Assembly: GCA_028752905.1 (NCBI GenBank)
Contig: JAQNBH010000017.1
Span: forward strand, 31,984,283 to 32,048,282
Length of the DNA: 64,000 nucleotides
DNA from: Cladorhizidae sp. MBARI D1340-BT2
Lineage: Eukaryota; Porifera; Demospongiae; Poecilosclerida; Cladorhizidae
Direction: 5' to 3'
The first letter of the stretch is position 1. Every line of letters starts with the position of its first letter. Below, piece after piece: positions 11,171-20,800 of this stretch. The position numbers were made by a program, and so were the translations under genes. Under the pieces are notes generated by a model. That model was given only the letters and a program-made list of their open reading frames with translations, was not told the origin of the DNA and ran no database searches.

Positions 11171-11803
11171 TATATGTTCCATCCAATCTATGAATCTGCA
11201 CAATCTATGAATGCCAATCTATTGCCTGCCAGTCAATACACTTCAAACATGGTATATAGCATATTAACACCCTTTGCAAGAGAAAGTGATGATTGCAACT
11301 GAGAGTGTAATGATGTAGGAAAAAGTGATACTGAGTCCACATGGACTTGGCAGATAAAGAACGTGACATGACAAGTGTAGTTAGAGCAAAAAACGACATT
11401 TGATGAATATTGCTCTGTCAAAAAAGATATAATGCACAGTTTGTAATACCCACGAACACTCGCACAACTGCTATAGTCCCCAAATGTAGAGAAACTTGCC
11501 TCACAAACAGCTCTTCTCCCTTCTTCTCTTTTCGTGGAAGTAGCGCAGGCTTTGTAAATTCCCGTCGACTATCCCATATTGTGTGGGTGGGTTTGGATAT
11601 TTGGCTTGCATACTCGCTCAGTATAACTAGTCGATAATAAGTACTGGTCAATATGTTCCATCCAATCTATGAAACTGTTGCAAAGGGTGTTAATATGCTA
11701 CCATGTTTTGAAGTGTATTGATTGGCAGGCAATAGATTGGCATTCATAGATTGTGCAGTACAATCTATAGATTGGGCAGATTCATAGATTGGATGGAACA
11801 TAT
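11171..11803. mobile_element. MITE-like element with long inverted arms
   Basis: The left arm (11171-11279) and right arm (11678-11803) are close reverse complements: ATATGTTCCATCCAATCTAT at the left tip, ATAGATTGGATGGAACATAT at the right, and TTAACACCCTTTGCAA / TTGCAAAGGGTGTTAA at the inner edges. A third copy of the tip in direct orientation (11650-11677) abuts the right arm. The 400-bp centre has no recognisable gene. Confidence 0.75.
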
Positions 11804-11854
11804 TATATGTAGTACAATTATTAGTGGTGTATTAATAGATAGATGTATATATAT

Positions 11855-11982
11855 ACATGTAATATAATCCAGCAATCACATGCTGCAGTCATAACATTTA
11901 TATATATATGACAGATATACATGTAATATAATCCAGCAATCACATGCTGCAGTCATAACATTTATATATATATGACAGATTA
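11855..11982 (+). repeat. 64-bp tandem duplication
   Basis: Two essentially identical 64-bp copies (11855-11918, 11919-11982) begin ACATGTAATATAATCCAGCA and end in a TATATATATGACAGAT run. Near-identity implies a recent duplication. Confidence 0.9.
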
Positions 11983-12003
11983 TCTTTCTGAACACACACA
12001 CAG

Positions 12004-12219
12004 CACCTCAGAGATGAGCCCAACTATCTGGTGCTCGTGGACTCGCACTATGATGCTTCAGCTACTCCTTACCATTATATCCCACAGGAACACTTAGAAC
12101 TGGTCCAAGACAATAATGTACTGATACAGGCTATAGAAATTAGCCAATACTTTGAGGGATACAGCAACCATAGGCACATCCCAAGACCCTGGCTGAAGTT
12201 GATCTATCCAGAAGATTGA
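12004..12219 (+). CDS. Candidate terminal exon, unknown protein
   Basis: An open frame begins right after a splice-acceptor-like sequence (TTTCTGAACACACACACAG) and runs 71 codons to TGA. It includes EPNYLVLVDSHYDASATPYH and ends RPWLKLIYPED. Composition is protein-like, with mixed hydrophobic and charged residues and no low complexity, and differs from the neighbouring repeats. I do not recognise the family. No upstream partner exon is evident; if one existed it may have been lost when the MPEG1 duplicate decayed. It could equally be a transposon exon. Confidence 0.3.
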   Translation, partial: HLRDEPNYLVLVDSHYDASATPYHYIPQEHLELVQDNNVLIQAIEISQYFEGYSNHRHIPRPWLKLIYPED

Positions 12220-12449
12220 TGCAATCATGATTATATTCAGAGTATTTAGTTTAATGTTGTTCATGCATATCAAATGGCTTATCTCCAATACATGAAAGAT
12301 GAATGTTGTGTTGTGTTCATGTATGTGTCTTTCCATGGAGATCACCTCCACTCAAGGATGAATATAGGATGAATATAGGCTCTCTAAGCTCACTGGAAGC
12401 AGTTACGAATGTTGGCCATTCCTCAAGATACACGATCATGCATTTAGGC

Positions 12450-12747
12450 TTGAATGTCACTGACAAATTGACAATGGTACAGTAAGAGGAGAACGATGCC
12501 ATATTTTACAAAGACGTCACAAAAGCAAGGTGGTGAAACTTAGGAGTTACAAGAGCTTCAACTTTGTTCAGTAACTTGCCACCGAACTATATGAAGGGCA
12601 ACTACTTGTTGATGATCATTACCCGTATTTTCCTTTTCTGTCGTGTCATGCTAGGCTGGGACCACAGTTGATCTCCATTACTCAGCTTGGTGTCGGGGGG
12701 TTGGGTATACCATAGTCCAGTGATGAGAATGAAGCATTCCTGTCTGA
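12450..12747 (+). pseudogene. MPEG1 paralogue, decayed 3' end
   Basis: Several blocks align in order with the intact MPEG1 gene at 49930-52257. AATGTCACTGACAAATTGACA matches the NVTDALT region (gene residues about 642-648). AGACGTCACAAAAGCAAG and the following bases match the basic tail, keeping frame and reading RRHKSKVVKLRSYKSFN. GTCCAGTGATGAGAATGAAGC followed by TGTCTGA matches the gene's last codons and stop. The membrane helix and all upstream ectodomain are missing or unrecognisable, and stops break the frame (one just after the tail motif). This is a relic of a second MPEG1 locus and makes no full protein. Confidence 0.75.
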
Positions 12748-14135
12748 GTATATATATATATATACATGGTATAACGACGTCCTTCTAGGTACTAATGTTA
12801 TCTCTATAACTGAAATACTATGTGATTTCGCTTGTGGTATCTGATGGGAAGAAATAGTGAGATAGGTGGGTTAACATGGTTGTGGGTTGTTCTTTTTCTT
12901 CTGGTATATACCTAATTTAAATTGCTTAAAGTTACACTATTTTCACATCTATGTTTTGACCCTTTTTGAACATCTGTTTAAAGGGGGGGGGGGGGGGAGT
13001 ATACCATTTAATTACTTGTAACCGTGTCTTCTGTTAATTTTGGTACCAGAAAAAAACTTTCAAGAGCTTTCCAGTGATGTATTTATGAAGGCTAGTAGAT
13101 CTTTACAATGATCACAAGTGTACTCCTAAAATTTGCACCCTGTTCACCTTGAAAATCCTCTAAAATCACAGAGGGTCTGTAACCACTTTCGACTCTTAAG
13201 TTGTGTAACAGAACCGCTTTGAGTAGGAAGATATTTCAGAATACCACATACAATAAAAATTGGAGGTCAATAAAAAATAAATTTAATTAGTGGTAAATAT
13301 TGATTCCCAACTTTTGACTGAAACACAGAGTCCACACTCATATCGTAGAGCACAGAAAAAGCTATAAAATGGTATACATTTTGGGGGGGGGGGGGTATAT
13401 ACAAATTTTCAGAGATTTTTTTGGGGGGGGTATATACAAATTTTCAGAGATTTTTTTAAGATATATATAGTAGCTCTGTATTAACTCCATTAATACAGTA
13501 ACCAAATTTATAAACATACACACATCAAACAGTTTCCTAGTCTTCAGGAAAATTGGGATGAAGAATGGAGGGTGTTGGGATAAATTGGAATGTGGGTCAT
13601 ATGAAAGAAACCTTGCTGAATACAATCGGTGTTGTAATTCCCCCCAAACTGATGATGTGGGTGCTGGTGGGATAAATGCCGGTGGTTTGGTGTCCAGCTT
13701 GTCTGGGCATCACAGCATTGCTTGGGGTCGAGTGTTTGTGGTCGTCTTTGTTGGTCTGTGTACCAAATTGACATGATCATGGCAGTAAATCATGGGAAAT
13801 ACATGAGCACATTGTTATCCTATAGTAACTGAGAGACCCAAGGTGGTGATGAGAGTGTGATATATAGTCCTCTGAAGAAAATGTTTGTATATACATTGCA
13901 TCACAATAATTATATATAATATATACTTTGTTAAATTAAGAATTCGGTTGATACTGCTCCAATATGGAAATTACTATATATAAATTATACAGGAATCCTA
14001 GTCATCCTTTTGTGCCTGTACTTGTAAATTCTATATACACACCATTAGATGTCACAGCTACTTGTGTCTCCATAAAAAGTATGATTAGCCTTAATTAAAA
14101 TTTTTAAATCATCATGAATGTGTGCCTTTGTAAGA
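12748..14135 (+). repeat. Duplicated MPEG1 3' flank, copy 1
   Basis: This non-coding DNA aligns in order with 52258-53230. Shared blocks include GTGGGTTAACATGGTTGTGG (near 12868 and 52399), CATTGCTTGGGGTCGAGT, GAGACCCAAGGTGGTGATGAG (one mismatch), and ATATGGAAATTACTA followed by a CCTTTTGTGCC block. The alignment includes what was probably 3' UTR. Copy 1 has extra homopolymer and tandem insertions: a G run at about 12978-12999 and a 46-bp duplication containing G runs at 13381-13460. Confidence 0.85.
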
Positions 14136-14159
14136 GTTTCTCTATAGCTAAAAAGAAGG

Positions 14160-14640
14160 ATTGGAAGGAAAAATTATGCTGAAGTTTTATAAATTGGAAA
14201 AGAATGGTGCAGGGGTAGAGAGGTATATATGTGAGGTCCATGTATGATCAGGAAGGTGTGCGGTTGCAATTTCGACTGAGGACTGGTTGTTAGAGGAAAG
14301 AAGAGCTGTGGGATAGTTACGGATGAGAGATGTATTGTATAATTATGATAATGGGGCAGGGGAGGATGTGGGTCACTTCTTGGTAATGTGTGAGGAATTC
14401 GAGAGGGGTCGGCTGGTACTGGTGGATGATGTGCGCAGAATTGTAGGGGCAGGACAGTGGCTGGATGAATGCAGAAGAGTGGATAAGAATGGATAGGTGG
14501 TGTTACTGTTGGGGAAAGGTGTGGAGGGAGTATATAAGTGATACCATGATGGAGGAGGTGGATAAGTGTTATGTATTGGAAGTGAGTTACTTTGTTAGGT
14601 CGATCTTCTATAAGATGACCAACCACAAAATGTCACAAAA
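14160..14640 (+). mobile_element. Non-LTR retrotransposon tail (RT C-terminus), decayed
   Basis: On the plus strand, after shifts, a readable stretch gives GEDVGHFLVMCEEFERGRLV near 14355-14425. This matches the zinc-knuckle-like end of many LINE reverse transcriptases (a 'vgHFL..C..f...R' pattern). It continues as LVDDVRRIVGAGQWLDECRR. Several stops interrupt it. A 5'-truncated, dead LINE copy is the simplest reading. Confidence 0.5.
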
Positions 14641-14704
14641 TTTAGTTCTTCCTAAACTTGAAGTGGGTGTAATATTAAATAATGATCCAACTTGTTTCGA
14701 TTAA

Positions 14705-15037
14705 CGTATATATTATTACATACTTAACTTAACTATCTACCAGTTTGTTTTCATAACCCACCCACCCATTAATTATTTTTTGCTATAAATAAAAATAGGA
14801 AACAACCAATAAACTAATTATAACATTAAAAATAATAATAACCAACAGAAATAAACATCACCAACAGATTGATTAAAATAAGTTAACAAAATTAATGTAT
14901 TTATACAATAATGTACAAGCTATATACTAACACACCAATGAAACAATGGCGACAAAAAGACAGCAGCAAAAACAAAAATAAATAAAAGCAAGACACAAAC
15001 CACAAACAACAGCAATAAAAGAATAAAAAGTCCAAAA
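14705..15037. other. No gene; AT-rich spacer
   Basis: Strongly A-rich DNA with AATAA-type runs. It may be the A-rich tail of the minus-strand LINE fragment that follows, but no feature can be fixed. Confidence 0.4.
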
Positions 15038-15313
15038 TCAAACGACACCATCCACAAGTGGAGAATGGATGGCCAATCTCCTTAGCCAAAGCCCGGCATT
15101 ACCGCGCCAGAGGTTGATGGAGAGGCGTTGAAAGAGATGGCAGATGGAATCCGCTGAAGGTATTCCAAGCCGGATACCCTGCAGGCGACCAATAGCTCTG
15201 ATGGTGGAAACTGGTTCAGGGCACCAACCGCCTAAAGACTCCTCGGCCACCAAAGGGATGAAGAGGACACCGACTTCTCGGCACCCAGCACAGCCACAGT
15301 GTAAATTAGTCAA
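15038..15313 (-). mobile_element. LINE-type retrotransposon ORF tail
   Basis: The minus-strand frame reads VGVLFIPLVAEESLGGWCPE, then STIRAIGRLQGIRLGI, FQRLSINLWRGNAGLW and a terminal HSPLVDGVV. This resembles the C-terminal region of non-LTR retrotransposon polyproteins; a related but distinct tail is at 28591-29070 ([11 protein letters not shown] ... [17 protein letters not shown]). The shared plan, 'fiPl.vE..G.w ... i..iG.rl ... fqr....lwRGNa', supports the assignment. Only the last ~90 residues remain. Confidence 0.5.
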
Positions 15314-15459
15314 TCCTACTTTAACTTTGTGGTATATATATATAACTCCTTGAAGTTTGTCCTAGTCTACTTCTATATAGGCACATTTGTTGGAATACTG
15401 TAAAGCGAAAATGTTGCTGGTCATTTAGGGAGGGTCATCAAAATTTTGTATATATATAC

Positions 15460-15820
15460 AGGTGGTGTGGCAAGATCTAATTGGGAAGATCCATCAGAGA
15501 GCTGCGACCCAAAATAAACCCTACTTTGGGAGAAGAGCTGAACTGCGAGTGTGAGATGGCAACCTCATGGATCCTTATGCCGTTGCTGTTCGAGCTATCT
15601 GAGGTCGATGGGGTCTTGCTTTTCTTTAATTATAATGCATTAACAACAGCGTAGGGATCCGTGACCCGGCTGGTCAGTCGCAGCTGCTCAACTTTCTCGT
15701 CTGTTAGCTTCACTTCTTGGTCAAACAACTCCTTGTAGGTACCTCATCTGTAAGCTTGCTTTTCTTTGCGTACTTGAGCAAAGACATCCTGCTTCAGTAA
15801 AGACATCCTGCTCAGTTGGT
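15460..15820 (+). other. Decayed ORF fragments, HIRAN-like phrase
   Basis: Around 15520-15590 the translation gives GEELNCECE and, after a shift, GNLMDPYAVAVRAI. This resembles the 'l.ce.e..Np.DpyAVaV' core of HIRAN-like domains that occur in repetitive invertebrate ORFs. A minus-strand phrase (QDVFAQVRKEKQAYR) is near 15740-15790. Neither is long enough for a firm call. Confidence 0.2.
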
Positions 15821-15940
15821 GGCAGGTCGACACGTAATTGGCGGTAATGAAGTCGTCAAACCGCCAAATCAATTTCCGGCTATTCGGATCTACTTACAAG
15901 AGTGCATCGCAGGCAGCTCTAGTGTTCCACAACGAGGAGA

Positions 15941-16216
15941 ATGGATAGCTTCGGAAGTGTGTCTAGTATCTACAGTGCGGATGGGGGCCAGGGGGACTAT
16001 CGCATCACTGGGAAGGTTCAGTTAGGTCTGTGGCACAAAAATGAAACCTTGTTTGTGCGTGTTGTAATGGTTAAGGGACTGGCAGGAGTTCAAGCAGAAA
16101 GACTCTCTGATCCTTATGTCAAGACCTACTTACTTCCAGATAGGACAAAATACACCAAGCGGAAGACTGCCATCCAGAGGAATACCAATAATCCTGAATA
16201 CAATGAAATCCTCAAG
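15941..16216 (+). CDS. SYTL-like exon 1: first half of C2A1
   Basis: Ninety-two codons from ATG, beginning [16 protein letters not shown], then the C2 core [13 protein letters not shown] and [20 protein letters not shown]. It ends at donor AAG|GTGACT, phase 0. An in-frame TAG lies 18 bases upstream of the ATG. The corresponding leader in cassette 2 is reached by splicing, so a real exon could start after CTCTAG (15922) and be joined to an unseen upstream exon. In loop 1 the first Ca2+-ligand Asp is replaced (Q at that place); the second (SDP) is kept. Confidence 0.8.
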
Positions 16217-17788
16217 GTGACTATATATATTATTGATAACCTTTGACTAGTTCTAGCTAGCTATAGCTATATAACAAGTATTTTATCCCTTCATTTACCC
16301 CTGCCCCATTATTCAGACTAAGCTACCATTATGTGACACAAACTTGAAAACATTGTGGCTGAGTGTGTGGGACTGGGACAGGTTTGGGAAGAACCTGTTT
16401 TTGGGTGAACTTCATGTTCCTCTGTCTTCACTTGATCTATCTGACCAAACTAACCAATGGTACACTCTCAAAGAAAAGGTAAGAGTATATAATATAATTA
16501 CACTGTTACGATGACACTATCGATAACTAACTAAAATGTACTCTCTCAACATTTTGGCTAGATGCTCTAGACTTCATCAGTAGCAATGCGTCATATATCT
16601 ACTTATGTCAATTGAGAGTTTGTTGGGAATTATACTGATGCCAACCCATTTGTCAAAATGTGGTTTAACACTGATCACCTTGTAATATGAACACATTAAC
16701 ATTCAGGAATTACATTCTGCAGCCTTCTTTTACATGGTCTATTAATTTTTTTGTACGCCAAAAATGTACATACAATAGCTGATTGATGAGTCCACTGTAA
16801 CAAAACAAAATATGGGACATAATTATATATACAGTAGATGCTTTATCCCCTGTATGCTATAACAAGCACTAATAATAAGAAACCATAAGGATGAGACACC
16901 TTTTTAGGTGAATCATGGTTAATTGCAAGCTTTTAATATTGCTATTATTTCTGGATTAGGCATTCTGATTTATGGGATGTGAACTCTATAGTACAATACA
17001 CCCTCACATAATTATCTGAACCTCAATTATCCGAATGATCTGAACTAAAAAAACAAAAACACACACAATAACAACAACAACATGGTAATGATTGTCGACA
17101 GGAATAAAATCAGTTGGGTGGGGCTCATACAACAGTAGAATTGACCTGGTCAGTTCCTCTCTGGCTAGCGAAATTCATTCATTGCTGTGTAATCGATCCT
17201 CCAATGCATGATAATTATAAATATAGCAATCCTACAGCTCTGCTAGCAGTAATGATACCCCTGTGCTAAACAAGCCTAAGTAGCCATATCTATTAGCAGA
17301 AAACTAATTGTCCCCTCACTGTGCATGGCATGACTGTAGACACCCTGGAATACTAAAAACAGTTGCATAAGTATAACCATGCCCAAGTTACAGCCAGTCA
17401 AAGTTGGGGGCCTCAAAATCTGCATGCCCAAATTCCTACAATTCTATCTCCTAATTGGAAAGTGCTAGACAGTTTAAATTAGCACCAGTGGCTAGAAGAA
17501 GCTCTACTCGATGCAATAAGTGTTATCATTTAACACTAAAACCATAAGTACTTCACGCATGTGAAATTGATTTTCAACCAGCACACACAAACAGCGCATT
17601 TTAGAGCTTAATGAAAACAATAGAGTTAGGCTCTAGCCACTGATACTAATTTCAACTGCACTTGACGATTAGGAGCTAGAACTGCAGAGAATTTGGGCAT
17701 GCAGGTTTTGAGGCTCCCAACTTTGACTGCTTGTAACTTGAGCATGTTTATACCTAAGCAACAGTCAATAGAGAGCACACACGCACAT

Positions 17789-17831
<43 letters not shown>

Positions 17832-20800
17832 GACCTACTTGCCAACCATTCTAGTTCCTAATTGGAAAATACTAGACTGTTGATATTAGTACCAGTGGCT
17901 AGAGGAAGCCGTACTCTACTATACTTATAAGTCTTTCATTAAACATAACATGAGTTCATGCTCATGCGCAGTTGCTTGAAATTCAATTTGTGCTTTAGTG
18001 AAAACAGGAGTAGGGCTTCCTCTAGCCACGTGCTAATTTCAACAGTCTAGCACTTTCCATAGAACTGTTGGGATATGGGCAACAGATTTGATCCGGCTGC
18101 AAATATGATCCAGGGGGATCAAATCTGCTACTCCCTGTGTGATATCTAAGACTGTTGCATAGCTATAACCATGCCCAAGTTACAGGCAGTCAACATTTCC
18201 ATTATCATAATTTGGCTTTGACACTACAGAAGCATTCCGACTATTACGCCAGTCATTGTAGCCATCACATTTGCAAAAGACAGTACATGGAAGTGACGGT
18301 GATACACATGAACACTGAACTGATCCATAATTCTCACACGAACACTTGATCAGCTTCAGGATGGAGTCTGGTGCAGGTTGCACATCACTCGGCAGCATCA
18401 CTGGTGCCAATGTCTTGTTAACTGTACCCCGCATCCACCCATACTCAAGAGGGTCTAACAGCTGTGGGTTAGATTCAGTCATGTGTGTCCAAATGCAGAC
18501 TTGGAAGTGGGCTCGCATTGTATTGAGCAGAAATGACTCATCGGTAGGGAGGAGTGACTGAAGTTTCGGAGCAGAAATGACTCATCGGTAGGGAGGAGTG
18601 ACTGAAGTTTCGGAGCTGACACAATATTTGCTCTGCCAGTTTTATCTTTCCACACCTTTCGATGCACAGCGGTCTCATGGTTAGGCTGAAGTCCTGAATC
18701 ACTTGCCTCATTGAAGTTTCCACTTCCAGCAGTCTCTTCAAAATTGACTTGGTCTTAGCCACCATCATGTCACCTCAACTCTCAATCACTGCCATTGGAA
18801 CTGGTGCTAATTCATACTTCAGGACATCATCTATATTTACCTTCTTTCCCAGAGCTTGCAATCCAATGATTCTGAATTTGTATTATACACTTTTACTTGC
18901 ACCAATACTGATGTGTTTCTTCATCAATTGCATTGTCTTGACTTCCTTGCTAATGGGAGCATTGAGGCCACCCGGCCAACAGAGCTCATACGCCTTCATA
19001 ATTCTCTCACCATTTGCAGAGCTCTGTCTACATTGACCTCATCTGGTGAAATTCTGCCATTCACTATGTTGAGGATGTCCTCTGCAGGATGATGTGCACT
19101 ATCTAATTGATTGATGGACTCTTCAAGCTCCTGCCTGGGTTTTCCCCTCTCCTTTGCATCCGATAACATGCAGCTCTTCATTTCATCTTTATCAAGTGTG
19201 TATCAAGCTGGGTCATATCTCGGATGTCCTTCTGTATGCGGCAACAAATGTGCAGACTCAAAGCCCTTGGATTTGAGTGTGATTCCGATAAGACCACAGG
19301 CATATCTCATGAAGGTTGTTTCAATCATCATATCTGTCCACATCCCACTCTAGGTTGCTGTGATATGATGAGTAACATGTTTTCCTTTAAGAAATCATTG
19401 ACATTTTGTCAGGTATTGCTTCAGATGATCGACGGTAGTGTAAACCATACTGAGCATAGTTATGATGGCCTGCCATATGGCATCATGAGACTCATTGCAC
19501 ACAGGGATAATGGTTAGTCTGCTTCTTTTCTGCTCTGAAGAATAGCATCATAGGGCAGACTGATTTGATCAACCAATCTATCCAGAGCTTTGCCATTCTG
19601 CAAAATTCTCAAAACATGACATAAGGCCATTCTCATCACAGGCTTCTTGGGTTATATCCTGTATAACTGCTTCCATTAGCAGTCTGAGTGCATGGAAATT
19701 CTGCGGATACTTCTTTCCTGTCAACATATGTTCAACACCATCAAAAGCACAGGGCAAGATGTCAGACATACCTTTTTCTGCCATCAGTGATCTGACATAG
19801 CTCACGAGGAAGTGTATCACTCGTAAATCAATTGTGTTGTTCCCAGGATATGTGACAGCCACCTTATACAACCGTTGGTCACTCTTAAGCACTACGATGT
19901 CCTGCCCACCTGCTTTGTTAGTCTTTCTGCCTCCACCATGGCTGTCTGCTTGGTATCAGGGTCTGATGGCTTCATGTGAATAAGTGGTGTATGGAGATTT
20001 CTGGTTGGAGGGTTCATTGTAGGGCCTTCTTCTTTTGGCCATTCTTCTGTTGAATCCACTCCACTCTGGACTTTGGTTCTCTCCCCTAACTTCTGCAAAG
20101 AAGGCGAGATCCTTTGCTCTAGCCATACTTTCGGCCAGGAATTGCATCAAGATTTTCTGGGATAACACAGACTTCTTTGATTTCTCCTTTGGCATATCTG
20201 GTTTCTTTGGACCAACAAATGTTTGGACCTTATATATCATCTTCTACTAGGTTGATCTTTTCCTCCTTCTTTATGCACGTATCATTTTCACATGTTGTAA
20301 ACCATCCTTTTTCTCACGGTTGTGTGAGCAGCATTGCAAGGCTGTGTGTAGACTACAAGAAATTGTGACTTGATATGTTCGCATCAAAGTTGTCTGCTAA
20401 CACTTGAACCAGTCTTGCATCTGGTTTTGCACAAGGGAGGTAAGCCTCTTTGGTTAGTCGTTTAGATGTGTGAGCAACTGATCTGCAAAATCTTAGTAGC
20501 TTCATCGTAGGTACACAACACACCTTCCTTGATTAGTTCTCTCTCCTTGAAAAGTGTGCCAGCAGTGGTGATGGGAATTTTGTTTACAAGCTTGTGATCA
20601 TGTTGCATAGCGACAGAAGTGGAATTTTTATTTTATTTTATACTTGTTAGCAGTGCACTGAAAAATGCAAGCAGTGGTAATACTTGCATACTTTTAGCTA
20701 TGTCCACAATGATCCGACAGAGATAACTATCCTTGTTTAATAGAAGGCACAAACCATGGTTTACCATTTAAAGTACTATATGTTTTCACACATTCATGAT

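Noticed and set aside
14174..14626. 150-codon Pro/His-rich minus-strand frame
   Set aside because: It is the complement of a decayed LINE tail on the plus strand and has low-complexity composition.
17626..17826. Cys-Val repeat peptide on the minus strand
   Set aside because: It is the translation of a (CA)n microsatellite at the edge of a foldback element.
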